From contig BFEA01000045.1 in the NCBI GenBank assembly GCA_003427395.1, positions 2,506,036-2,558,071 on the forward strand: DNA of 52,036 bases, read 5' to 3'. The notes below the pieces were generated by a model. That model saw only the letters and a list, made by a program, of their open reading frames with translations. It did not search any database and was not told where the DNA came from. The DNA is from Chara braunii (lineage: Eukaryota > Streptophyta > Charophyceae > Charales > Characeae). The position numbers were made by a program, and so were the translations under genes. Positions 12,279-21,203 of this stretch are shown here, one piece after another (within the stretch, counting starts at the first letter, position 1; the number at the start of each line of letters is the position of its first letter).

Positions 12279-12536
12279 ATGAAGGGAAATATGAGGAGTG
12301 GTGAGGTTCTTGTGATGAAATACAGTTTGATCAGAGACAAGAGAGAAGGGTGGGAAGAAAAGGAATGTCAGGATATGGAACACCACAGACAGGCTCAACG
12401 AGAACTGGCAGTTAAAATGGTCAAGGAAGAGAGCTACATAGAGTATGTAGTCTACTTTTATGGCCACGACGGCATGCTGCATAGTACCAGTTCCTCTCTA
12501 GAAACGGTGGAAAAGGCCAGGGCAAAGCTCGTATGA
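12279..12536 (+). CDS. Unrecognised small protein, ORF1 of paired unit (copy 1)
   Basis: An 85-codon ORF I do not recognise. Its C-terminal ~60 residues are similar to those encoded at 18440-18639: both have GWE near the start, then IEY-V/S-x-Y, HGS/GHD, a Y/H-R/S-T-x-SS-I/L-ETV motif and AR near the end. Copy 1 reads SSLETVEKARAKLV, copy 2 SSIETVPRAREVINSQWA. The similarity at protein level across a stretch where the DNA has drifted suggests past selection on coding. The N-terminal start is not supported by copy 2. It could be an exon of a gene continuing into ORF2 about 360 bp downstream, or a separate short gene. Confidence 0.4.
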   Translation: MKGNMRSGEVLVMKYSLIRDKREGWEEKECQDMEHHRQAQRELAVKMVKEESYIEYVVYFYGHDGMLHSTSSSLETVEKARAKLV

Positions 12537-12645
12537 GCTCAGTAATGCTCGAATCATCATTTTCTTGAACTCCATCAGCATCTGAACAACAGCAGTTTGC
12601 AGCTTCTTTGCAATACGAAGACACATGAATTCACGACTCGGTGAC

Positions 12646-12702
12646 TCGGTGTATTCAGACTATATTCCGACTATATTCCGACTATATTCAAACTATAATC
12701 AG
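12646..12702. repeat. Short tandem repeats between ORF1 and ORF2
   Basis: Two ACTCGGTG units are followed by about three 11-bp units of the form CCGACTATATT, the last diverged. They lie in the presumed intron or spacer of copy 1 and have no counterpart in copy 2. Confidence 0.8.
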
Positions 12703-12896
12703 ACAACATTTAGGCAGCATTCAGACAGTACTCAGGCAAACGTTCAATCAAAGTTTAACCGACAATCTTCGGTTCAAACAGCTCGAGATCTACAGTCTCA
12801 AACGATCAGCACGGATTTGTTCTTCTCGTTCTACACTAGAGATCAGTTTCCGGTATCTACCACAACCCCTTTTCAGTTGCAGGGCCAATACTGGCG

Positions 12897-13508
12897 AACC
12901 TCAACCAGATTGCCATCAAGGATGTCTTCCAGTATCGGTATGTCAGTGCAATTGGTTTCAAGCAAGCTGAACTATCTATTTTTATGGTTCACACAGAGTT
13001 CGTTGAAGGAGCTCTTCACGACTTGAGACCCTACGTAAAGAAAGGGAAAGAGACTCGTGAGTATTTTGACTCAGTCTGGGTCTCTGCAGCCAGTTACCTG
13101 GAAAAAAAGGAGAGAGAGTTCGACGAGAGCGGTACCAAGCTGATCCGTAGCTTTGGACCTAAGCTTTATACTGATTATCCAAAGCCTCCAGTACCTTTCA
13201 CTCTCACTGATGGTTCTTGTTGGGAAGGACTGGTGGATTTGGCAAAGAGGTACATCTCTCCAGTGGTGATTGATTACGAGGCAGTGACTGAACCATCAGA
13301 CTTCCAACATCTCAGACGAGGAGTTTTCTCTCGTCCATACCTTCCTACAGTATGGGAAGAATTTTTTGCTATGGTTGATTTCCGTATCATGGGACTTGGC
13401 TGGAAGTGCTCGGAATTAGCAGGCTTCAGGTGGCTCTACATCCAAAGACCACAGCCTCAGAGAGTACGGAGACATGGCGTGAAGCACATGAGACATACAA
13501 CAAAATGA
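12897..13508 (+). CDS. Unrecognised protein, ORF2 of paired unit (copy 1, intact)
   Basis: An open frame ending at 13508. The first ATG is at 12984, but homology with copy 2 extends upstream (YVSAIGFKQAELSIF against YVSAVGFKQKDLSIF), so the real exon probably starts near a CCCTTTTCAG acceptor-like site at ~12866-12875. Conserved stretches with the 19.1-kb copy include VKKGKET, FDSVWV, FGPKLY-x-DYP-x-PPVPF, DGS, LAKRY-x-SP and IDYEAV-x-EPS. A basic C-terminal tail follows RWLYIQRPQPQ. No signal peptide or membrane segment is obvious. I do not recognise the family. Paralogy with a decayed copy argues it is or was a real protein. Confidence 0.5.
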   Translation, partial: NLNQIAIKDVFQYRYVSAIGFKQAELSIFMVHTEFVEGALHDLRPYVKKGKETREYFDSVWVSAASYLEKKEREFDESGTKLIRSFGPKLYTDYPKPPVPFTLTDGSCWEGLVDLAKRYISPVVIDYEAVTEPSDFQHLRRGVFSRPYLPTVWEEFFAMVDFRIMGLGWKCSELAGFRWLYIQRPQPQRVRRHGVKHMRHTTK

Positions 13509-13996
13509 GATTGAGAGTGTGACGCAGAGGGATGAGTGAGGACTCGATATTAGTGTTGGCCATGATCTCTTCCATGTGTACTTTCAAAGACTATTACGAG
13601 TTTTCATTCTTCCCTCATCTGACTTTGTCGTTGCTTGAATCAGTCGGTCTTGCTTTACATTGACATTGTTGATGATTGTTTCTCTCTGATGATTCTGTCA
13701 CAGTTCTCAAAATTAGTAAAGTGGCAAAATTGATGCATGCATGACATATCAAGTATTTTATGATTATTATTTACAAGATTTTATGTTGTTCTGAATCAAA
13801 ATAAAAGATTCCTAAAACCGAGGACCGGCGAAGACCGCAATTGAAGGGTCTCGCTCGAAGCCGGACACACACAACAGGAAGGGATTTGCTTTAATTAATT
13901 TATTTAATTTATTGCAAACAACACATAAAAAATCCTGCGTGACAGCCTGTTGGCTTTCCGGTCGCCTGAAGTAGCCCGACTGGAAAAAGTGCGACA
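13509..13996 (+). repeat. Shared 3' flank of paired unit (copy 1)
   Basis: The non-coding DNA after ORF2 is also repeated after copy 2 (19721-20092 and 21204-21313). Conserved pieces include TCACAGTTCTCAAA, AAAGATTCCTAA, GAAGGGTCTCGCTCGA and the final block from AATCCTGCGTGACAGCC to AAAAAGTGCGACA. The similarity stops at GCGACA in both copies (13996 and 21313), marking the right edge of the duplicated unit. An AT-rich TTAATTAATTTATTTAATTT stretch near 13893 is the empty counterpart of the insertion in copy 2. Confidence 0.75.
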
Positions 13997-14799
13997 CCGG
14001 GGTGCATACGTGCCACGTTTGCTAGGCTTCTGTGTTTTGTCGCTCCGCACGTTTGCCGGGCAGGCCACACTTGGCTAAGTTCAGCAACAGTTTGCTCTTA
14101 TTTCAAATAGAGCATGGGGGTGTACTCTATTCGAGTGTTGGCTTTTGCGTAGCATCAATTTAGTTTGAGGAAAATGTATTACGGCCTGAGGAAGTGATTT
14201 GGCGCTACGAGGGGGTCGCCAGGGGGTCTACGGTCGATGTATTGCTTCAGTTTGACCAAGCCGCTGCGCACTCTGGCCGCCATTGCGGGGCCCTCGGGCG
14301 CATGAAGGTATCTCGACCCTCTCCTGCGAGTTGAGTCAGTCCCTGTCCTGTATCTCGAGAGTCTGAAACCTCTAATTCTACCCTTCTTACTCTTAAGTCT
14401 AATCCAGTTCTGAGAGGAAGGCGGTGGGCGGGATTGCAACCCGTAGGACCACAACAAGACTCTGTGGGGAGTCCACCCACCGTTTGCGGGAGCTCTGCCG
14501 GAACTCGGAAGGAGTTTTGGAGGCTGGGAATTGAAAGGTAACCATTGCTTTCCCTTATAAACCCAGTTATAACCCCTATCAGTACTTCTTGCTATGTTTG
14601 ACTGGGTATACTGCATGCGTCCCTATTTTGACTTTTAGTTTGACTTTCAGTACACAAACCAGACTAACTAAAAAAAGGCATGCGCAATTTCAGTTGCAGT
14701 TTTTGTTGATTGCCTGAAAGCAAATTGTAAAAAGGGATTGCATGAAGGGGGAAGGTTGGGAGGAAGGCAGTTTTGCTTGTGTTTGAACACGTCTTATAG
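13997..14799. other. No supported gene; one unclassified minus-strand ORF
   Basis: A 145-codon minus-strand frame lies at 14179-14616 (GC-rich, Arg/Pro/Ser-rich) but shows no motif I know and has no second copy in the window. I treat it as chance. The segment just before the hairpin array (14640-14799) is AT-rich and non-coding. Confidence 0.45.
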
Positions 14800-15613
14800 G
14801 GTCAGGTATTGTTTCTAAGATGAATGGCCTGACTGCTGTGTTTTGTTCTGTTTTCTGAAGGACCACGCATTGTTTCTAAGATGAATGGCTTGGTCGCTAT
14901 GTTTACTTAATTTAGTCGGGCATTGTTTCTAAGACGAATGGCCTGGTTGTTGTTTCTGTGGGGTATTGATTGTGCAAATTTTGAGGACCAGACATTGTTT
15001 CTAAGATGAATGGTCTGGCCGCTGTTTATTTTTGGGTGGTTTCTGAACAGTCTTTGGGTCTTGACCCAGGGTACTCTGTTTTTTTTGTGCTGAGAAAAGA
15101 GGGTTGAGCATTGTTTCTAAGACGAATGGCTCAACTCTTTTGGTTGTTTTGTTCTGAGGGAGATCCAGACCAAAGACTGGACATTGTTTCTAAGACGAAT
15201 GGTCCAAGTCTAAGGTCACAGGATTATAATGTGAACAAGGGAATAAGACTCTCTATATTTCTATATCTATATGTTTATGAGAACAAGGCTAGCCAGACAT
15301 TGTTTCTAAGGCGAATGGTCTGACTATAGCCTTATCACAAATTAAGTATAACTAAGAGCTATAATTGAAGGTAACTTGGGCCGATTGAGCATTGTTTCTA
15401 AGACGAATGGCTCAATCCTACGCTCATATTTGAAGATCAAGTTCAGAGAAGGATATATAACTTGGCTATTTAAACAGATCAGGGCGACTAAGCATTGCTT
15501 CTAAGACGAATGGCTTAGTCATATGCCCAATGAAGAGAGAAGTAGTTGTGCAACCTGTTCGTGTATAACTAAGGTAAAAAATTGACATTGTTTATAAGAT
15601 GAATGGCCTAACT
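14800..15613 (+). ncRNA. Array of ten hairpins with constant core and covarying stems
   Basis: Ten units share the 19-nt core ATTGTTTCTAAGAYGAATG with few changes. Each core is flanked by 8-nt arms that pair with each other but differ between units: GGTCAGGT/GCCTGACT, GACCACGC/GCTTGGTC, AGTCGGGC/GCCTGGTT, GACCAGAC/GTCTGGCC, GGTTGAGC/GCTCAACT, GACTGGAC/GTCCAAGTC, AGCCAGAC/GTCTGACT, GATTGAGC/GCTCAATC and GACTAAGC/GCTTAGTC. The tenth unit (AAATTGAC/GCCTAACT) is decayed. Inside, ATT/AAT can add 3 bp past a bulged G. Units start at 14800, 14861, 14914, 14986, 15102, 15175, 15291, 15383, 15486 and 15579, with irregular 53-116 bp spacing. Plus-strand G.U wobbles (six) outnumber A.C mismatches (two), so a plus-strand RNA is favoured. 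Function is unknown and transcription is inferred. Confidence 0.7.
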
Positions 15614-15904
15614 CGATGCCCTATGCAAGTTGGGTATAAAGGGATAAATCATTGAAAGATTATGAACTATTGTTTGTCAAAGGTAAGTTGGGTTGGTGAG
15701 AGTACTTACCATTGTGGTTTGGCCTTGCATGTGGCTGAGTGAGATCACTACTTAGTCTGAGTTTCAGTTTGACAGGTAGTTGCTTTAAAGGCTCGCCACG
15801 TGCTAGAGCAATAGGAGTTCGTTCAAATTTCTGCATGTTTTTAGCTAACTTTATTTTACTTAGATCAATTCTCGCATTTTCTGGGATTTTTTTGTTATAC
15901 TTGG
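15614..15904. other. AT-rich spacer, no gene seen
   Basis: A 97-codon minus-strand frame (15660-15953) reads through this spacer and into the tandem repeat below. I see no recognised motif and do not call it a gene. Confidence 0.5.
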
Positions 15905-16240
15905 CTTTGTATAAATTTTGGTAAGCTACTTTCTCTACGGGAAGCGATGGCAAAATTTTTGCAAAACCAAGGAGTTAGACAAATTTTGGCTTTTTAAAGT
16001 TCAACTTGTATAAATTTCATACATGGCTTAGTAAAAATCTGGAAAGTCTCATTTTCTAAAAAGGGTGCTGCCCAAATTTTTGCTAATTCAAGGAGTTAGA
16101 CAAAATTGGACTTTGGAAAGTTCAAGACTATTTCTGTCTTCATATTCAGGCTGATATAAATTTTGGAAAGACATTTTTCCTACGAGAAGCGCTGCTGAAA
16201 TTTCTTAGTTTAAACTTTAAAGGAGTCAGATTATATTTTG
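15905..16240 (+). repeat. Degenerate tandem repeat, ~115-125 bp x 3
   Basis: Three diverged units share, in order, TATAAATTT(T/C), a (G)GAAAG-type word, ATTTTCTAC or TTTCTACG, GAAGCG(A/C)TG, CAAATTTTTGC, AAGGAGT(T/C)AGA and TTTGG. They begin near 15908, 16010 and 16155, and the third is the most decayed. Confidence 0.65.
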
Positions 16241-16383
16241 ACAGGTGGCAATTCTGGCAATCCACTCTGTATAGAGGAGACTCTGCTAGGGTAGATTCAA
16301 ACTTAATTAATTAGGAGGATCTTGAGTGAGATTCGTGATATGAAGATTATTCTTCATGGACTTATAGATCTAGCCTGGGGATT

Positions 16384-16485
16384 GGCCTGTCTTGTGTTAC
16401 AGGTCCTCTTGATTGCTTGATTCAAGGTCAGGACTAGATTCAGCTTGATCCTACGAGGATCATCTTCTGTTATCATTGATAACAG
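16384..16485. ncRNA. Cluster of four short hairpins
   Basis: Four inverted repeats lie within about 100 bp. They are GGCCTGT/ACAGGTC (7 bp with one wobble, 16384-16405), CTTGA/TCAAG (16408-16426), TGATCCT/AGGATCA with loop ACG (16446-16462) and CTGTTATC/GATAACAG with loop ATT (16467-16485). Their cores differ from those of the 14.8-15.6 kb array. Whether this is transcribed is unknown. Confidence 0.45.
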
Positions 16486-18439
16486 GTCGATTGCTGATTC
16501 GTCAGTTTACGATTCAACTCCAATCCACTCTTGCCATTCAACCTAAAGGCTTTAGCCCTGTGGTTTGAAATGTTTCATTGTGTTTTTACCCGGACTTTAT
16601 TGAATGGTCATTTAACAAAGGTACTGAGTATTTTATTGCGGGAAGGGTGCGCTAAGGTTGAGGTTTGTGTGGCTAAAGCAAGGGGTGTGAGAGCAGAGAA
16701 TGGTTGAAGTTGACCCCGTGTAGCGCATGGATTTTGGTTGAATCTTTTATGTGATTGAAGGTACGTTTGGTGTTTCGGACTTTGGATTTGGCTGCCTGCG
16801 ATCATATAGATATATATGGCTGAGAGGAGTCTCACTGTAACTGTGAGAAGTGATCGTCCTATATTAAATAACCCTCTATATATATGTAAACATATATATG
16901 TCTTGAGTGTTTCGTGCGGCCTACCGTGACCGCGCGTAAGGGTTAAACAAATATGTTTTTGAGAGAAAAGGGAGATTCCTTTTTACCCTTTGCCTTTTAG
17001 AATTTTTATGGTTGGACGTTGTAATCCGTGGCAGCCGTCAAAGTCAAACCCCTTGACCATCTCCCCATGCCCTAGGTGAAGGAGTTGGTCTCCAGGGCCA
17101 TAAGAGACGATTGCCACCACAGGTATGAACCTGTGTACCACCCACTCTCCGCAGGTGCATAAGAGGGTGTGGTTCTCAACTGCACTTGGCGGTTATCCAA
17201 CGTCGAGAGATCATTCGCTCAAGGCGCATGACAGCCGACACTTGAGTATCGAATGCGACCCTCGAGATTAACGAGGACCGCATAAGTATGGGTACTACAT
17301 AGTACGCCATCATTGTGACCGCTTGCATACGCTTGCATTGCGAGTTGGTATGAGTTAGCCCTGCGTCCGCGCGGTTTTATACTAGGTCTCGCGCGAGACG
17401 CCTATCCGATTTTTGCCTCGAAAAGTTATGGGATGTCCAGTAAGGGACTAGGAGCGTTGTCGCGTTGTCTATTTGGTGTCGTTTTGTATAGATATGTGTG
17501 TGTGCGCATTTATTTTTATGATCTTTATAGTGGTGTGCGCGTGGTGAGTGGGATGCGTCCTAGTCAACTGACGCCGAGTCCCGCTTGGGACCTCAGCCCC
17601 CAAGATGTCGGTTCGCGCGAGGGTTCGATAGAGGCGTAATACCGCGCGTACCCCCTATGTTACAGCGAACGAGAGACGCCCTCGGCTGGTCCACCTCTGC
17701 GATTGCAACTGATCAACTTTCATATTGTGGACTGGTAGCTCGGCCCGGATACGCGCACCGAAGGGAGGTGACAACTCCCGTAAGGTGGAGGTAAGTCGTG
17801 CCTCGCGTAGGCCCTATCCTGTCGTAGGGGCTCGCGGGAGGTATGGCCGACGCACTCGGCCGGAGCGGCTTGGGGAAGCTCCACGTATATTCGCGACGAG
17901 GATTTAGACCAGCTCCTGCGTGACGCAACCGGGAGGGTCCCGCGCTGCCCTGTGCGGTGCCGGACCAATGTGCTCGACAGCGCAGCAGCGCTTGCGCACA
18001 AAGCAACCAGTGCCCGAATGTCCAATGTATGGGCAGGCACTTGCCTATATCGAAGTGGCCTGCTGCTGTGTGCTGCGCTGCGGTATTGGGCCCCGACCAA
18101 GAAGCTTCCGGTCGGCCAAGGGAGGCTGAGCCTCAGTCTAAAGGAAACAGGCCAAGGGCCTGTGGTGGTTACTAGCACCCAACTGCCCTCAACCTTTCTT
18201 CGGTCCACTTTGTGTATCCGGCCCAGGGCCTGCCTCAGTTACATGCAATGAAAGGCATCCTCGGCCTGGGTGCTTCCAACCGACTGACGTTGCGCAACTC
18301 CCTGAATTTCCCCAGTTGCGTGGTGACCCTGAAATGGCCTGTAGGCCTCGGTCGTCCCTGCCTTCACTTAGGGCAGCCGACTGTGTGAAAATTAGGCCAT
18401 GTAGGGCATATCGAGGCCCTATGCCTCGCACAGAGGGCT
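16486..18439. other. 2 kb with no recognisable gene; palindromes
   Basis: No gene or structural RNA is recognised. Noted are a 10-bp inverted repeat ATATATATGT/ACATATATAT with a 2-nt gap (16878-16899) and a perfect 14-bp palindrome GTCTCGCGCGAGAC (17386-17399). The 17.6-18.4 kb part is markedly GC-rich with GGCCCAGGGCC-type words, unlike its AT-rich surroundings. Several overlapping open frames there look like a GC effect. Confidence 0.5.
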
Positions 18440-18639
18440 GGGAGAGTAAATCAATAAAGGAGGTTGAAGCTTATAAGAGAATAATGAGAGATCTTGCGAT
18501 TGGGAGAATGAGGAATAGTCATGAATTTATTGAGTACTCATTATACATCCACGGATCTAATGGAAGACTATACCGTACAGTCTCATCAATTGAAACCGTT
18601 CCAAGAGCTAGAGAAGTCATCAACTCTCAATGGGCCTAG
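18440..18639 (+). pseudogene. Unrecognised small protein, ORF1 of paired unit (copy 2)
   Basis: The open frame starting upstream at 18316 carries, from residue ~42, the partner of the 12.3-kb ORF1: GWE, then IEYSLYIHGSNGRLYRT, SSIETV and AREV before the stop at 18639. The sequence before GWE has no counterpart in copy 1, so the real start is not known. It sits upstream of a clearly broken ORF2 copy, so I class it as a likely pseudogene although this piece itself is open. Confidence 0.4.
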
Positions 18640-19124
18640 AGTGAAGCGACATCTCCCTGAACTCTCTGCAAAAAACAGTCTGATCATTCACGCTCAGTTT
18701 TGTGGCAAGCATCAACTAATATCTACATCATCAGCAGTATCATCACTAGCAAACTTCAGTCGGCTTTTCGTATTCAATACCACCATTGACAGCAACATAT
18801 CCAGATAACCGTTGACAAAGCTCGAGATAGTCTCAGGAGATCTTTTCTTGAGCTCAGTCCGGTTTTAATTGGTCACTTCATGGTGGATAACAGTGATCAT
18901 CAATCTGGGTTGACTAATTTTCTTGGCCAAATTCTAGTCAGTTTCTTGGGTCAGTATCAATCAATCAACACTTTCATCAGTGACATTCGGTCAGAGAAAT
19001 TATCATAAGCGTTCATTTGATCATCCTCAATTTGAATTTATCATCAATCGGATCAGTCTCGGTATTCATATCAACACATGAGTACTATTACGTCATTCTC
19101 AATTCATCAGACTGTCTTGACCAA

Positions 19125-19720
19125 TCTCAACTGGATGCTTCTAAGGATGCTTTCTAGTACCAGTATGTCAGTGCAGTTGGGTTCAAACAAAAAGATTTGT
19201 CAATCTTTGTTGTCCTCACTGCGTTCGCAGAGGGAACTATCCAAGATCTGAGGATCTTTGTGAAGAAGGGAAAGGAGACTCATGAGCACTTTGATTCTGT
19301 TTGGGTTACAACAACTCGGTATGTTGAGGAGAAAGCACGAGTGCTTCAAGAGAAAGCAAAGCTGATTTATAGCTTTGGTCCTAAGCTGTACATTGACTAT
19401 CCTAGGCCTCCGGTCCCTTTCTACCTCATTGATGGTTCCCATTGGGGTGATCTGGTTCACCTGGCCAAAAGGTATGTCTCACCAACAAAGATTGACTATG
19501 AGGCAGTTATTGAACCATCAGAGTCTTGACATATCAAACGAGGGATCTTCTCCATGCCATGTCTATGGGAGGAGTTAGTGATATGCTTGACTTCCAAATC
19601 TTTGGTCTTGGATGGACATATTCGAGACTTATGGTCTTTAGGTGGCTCTATATCACTAGGCCACAATCTCAGGAGGTACATACACATGGCTTAAGGCACA
19701 AGAGACGCACGGTCGAATGA
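19125..19720 (+). pseudogene. ORF2 of paired unit (copy 2), broken
   Basis: This is a diverged copy of 12897-13508. The middle part is open and close to copy 1 (FVKKGKETHEHFDSVWV, FGPKLYIDYP, LAKRYVSP, KIDYEAVIEPS). Lesions are a TAG just before YQYVSAVGF (~19155), a TGA at 19527-19529 where copy 1 continues, and frame changes after ~19560 so that the C-terminal end (FGLGWTYSRL ... FRWLYITRPQSQ) lies in another frame. It cannot encode the full protein. Confidence 0.7.
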
Positions 19721-20092
19721 GAGATTGAGGATGAAACCTGAGAGGGAGACTGAGGACTCTAACGAGTGCTGACCATGTCTTTTCATTTGTACTTTCTGAG
19801 ATTATTATGAGTTTTCACCTTCCCTCATTCATTTCATCCTTGTCTTGAGTCAGTCAGTCCTAATTCGTTCTCATTGGCATAGCCTGATGTTCCGCTCTCT
19901 GTTGATCATGTCACAGTTCTCAAATTCCTAAATTGACAAATTTGATGTGTGCATGGCATATTTAATTTTAATTTTAGTAATTGTATGATCATTGCTGTTC
20001 TGAATCATAATCAAAGATTCCTAAGACCAGCGTAGACCACAAATGAAGGGTCTCGCTCGACGTCGGACGCACACAACACGAAGGGATTTGTA
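19721..20092 (+). repeat. Shared 3' flank of paired unit (copy 2, left part)
   Basis: It aligns with 13509-~13890 of copy 1 and is interrupted at GATTTGTA by the insertion at 20093-21202. The remainder of the flank resumes at 21204-21313. Confidence 0.75.
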
Positions 20093-20430
20093 TATCCTTC
20101 CGGACATCGAGACCGTGTTCCACACAGTCCGGAACAACATGTCCGGTGTCCAGTGTTTGGTCCTTATATCCGGATGGAGGGCCCCGGGGCAAAAAAAAAA
20201 AAAGAACGGGTCAGCCCAGGAAGTTTTTCGGGTCCTGGCTGCCCCTTGAAAAATAACGGGGTGATTGTTTAGTGTCGTTTCACCCCACCGGACAGGGCCT
20301 AGAAGTCCGGACACAAGACACTGCAGGCTTTTGGGGTAACGGGTTTCACACAGGCCCGAGCAATTTCAAAGCGGTTGTTTCGACGTGGCGCCCACCACTG
20401 TTAACCGTTGGATAGAGTGAGAGAGACAGC

Positions 20431-20431
<1 letters not shown>

Positions 20432-20506
<75 letters not shown>
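20432..20506. repeat. (GA)n microsatellite
   Basis: About 37 uninterrupted GA units inside the hAT-like insertion. Confidence 0.95.
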
Positions 20507-20508
<2 letters not shown>

Positions 20509-20600
20509 TGACAACGCTGCCAGTCTGAAGACTCTATCGTTCTGAATTGAACTGCAAAGTTCGAACTTTTGAGTAACATTTGAAGTTATGAACTTAAATT

Positions 20601-21020
20601 ACTAAATCCAAAGTTCGAAGTTCAAAGTTAATCATACTTTTTTCAAAATCAAAATCTATGTTTCTTTAGTCTTGTGCCTGCTTTGCACTGCTTGCAACTC
20701 TGCATGTCTGGTAGTTAAATGTGCTTGTTGATTTGCTGCAAGACAGGTGCTCTGCTGCCTGAACTTCAAAGTGCAAAGCAGGTAAGTGCCTGCCAAAACC
20801 CCCACCCGACCCACCCCCCACTAAATCCAAAGTTCGAAGTTTCAAAAAATAAATCTATGTTTCTTTAGTCTTGTGCCTGCTTTGCACTGTTTGCAACTCT
20901 GCATGTCTGGTAGTTAAATGTGCTTGTTGATTTGCTGCAAGACAGGTGCTCTGCTGCCTGAACTTCGAAGTGCAAAGCAGGTAAGTGCCTGCCAAAACCC
21001 CCCCCCGACCCCCCCCCCCC
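20601..21020. repeat. Tandem duplication of ~219 bp with internal 13-bp inverted repeat
   Basis: Unit 1 (20601-20819) and unit 2 (20820-~21020) both start CTAAATCCAAAGTTCGAAG and end in a C-rich run. Unit 2 lacks about 19 bp near its start. Each unit contains the inverted pair CCTGCTTTGCACT / AGTGCAAAGCAGG (20677-20689 and 20770-20782 in unit 1), separated by ~80 bp. In unit 2 the first arm is followed by TGTTTGC instead of TGCTTGC. Confidence 0.85.
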
Positions 21021-21203
21021 CTCCCCTTTTTTTTTTTTTGGGTCCGAACACTTTGTACCCCCTGGCACCGTCCCGGACTGTCCGGGTCCGGTGATTTTCG
21101 AGTGTCTGGTGATGTCCGGATCATCGGACAGTCCGGACCGGTCCAGACACTAGTCCGGAAGACAGTCCAGAAGTGTCCTGTGTCCAGGTCCGCGATTACC
21201 ATG

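Larger units (their letters stand above)
20093..21202. mobile_element. Non-autonomous hAT-like insertion, ~1.1 kb
   Basis: The insertion splits the 3' flank of copy 2. GATTTGTAT occurs on both sides (20085-20093 and 21203-21211), giving an 8-9 bp target-site duplication; the uninterrupted copy 1 has GATTTGCTTTAATT at this place. Many TCCGGAC/GTCCGGA words in both orientations crowd the two ends (20100-20300 and 21060-21190), as in hAT subterminal regions. The right end read inward, CATGGTAATCGCGGAC, resembles the TIR of the 34.5-kb MITE. The left end does not match it well, so the terminus may be eroded. No transposase ORF is visible. Superfamily is inferred from the duplication length and subterminal words. 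Confidence 0.6.

Noticed and set aside
14179-14616. 145-codon minus-strand ORF as a gene
   Set aside because: No known motif, Arg/Pro/Ser-rich composition expected of GC-rich chance frames, and no second copy to show conservation.
14800-15613. CRISPR-like array (regular 19-nt repeat with variable spacers)
   Set aside because: Spacing is irregular (53-116 bp), the variable parts next to the core are complementary arms rather than foreign spacers, there are no cas genes, and the surroundings are eukaryotic transposons.
17000-18430. Ribosomal RNA because of GC content and CCGTAAG-type words
   Set aside because: None of the universal rRNA signature stretches are present.
20346-20579. Ser/Leu-repeat protein
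   Set aside because: It is a translation of the (GA)n microsatellite.
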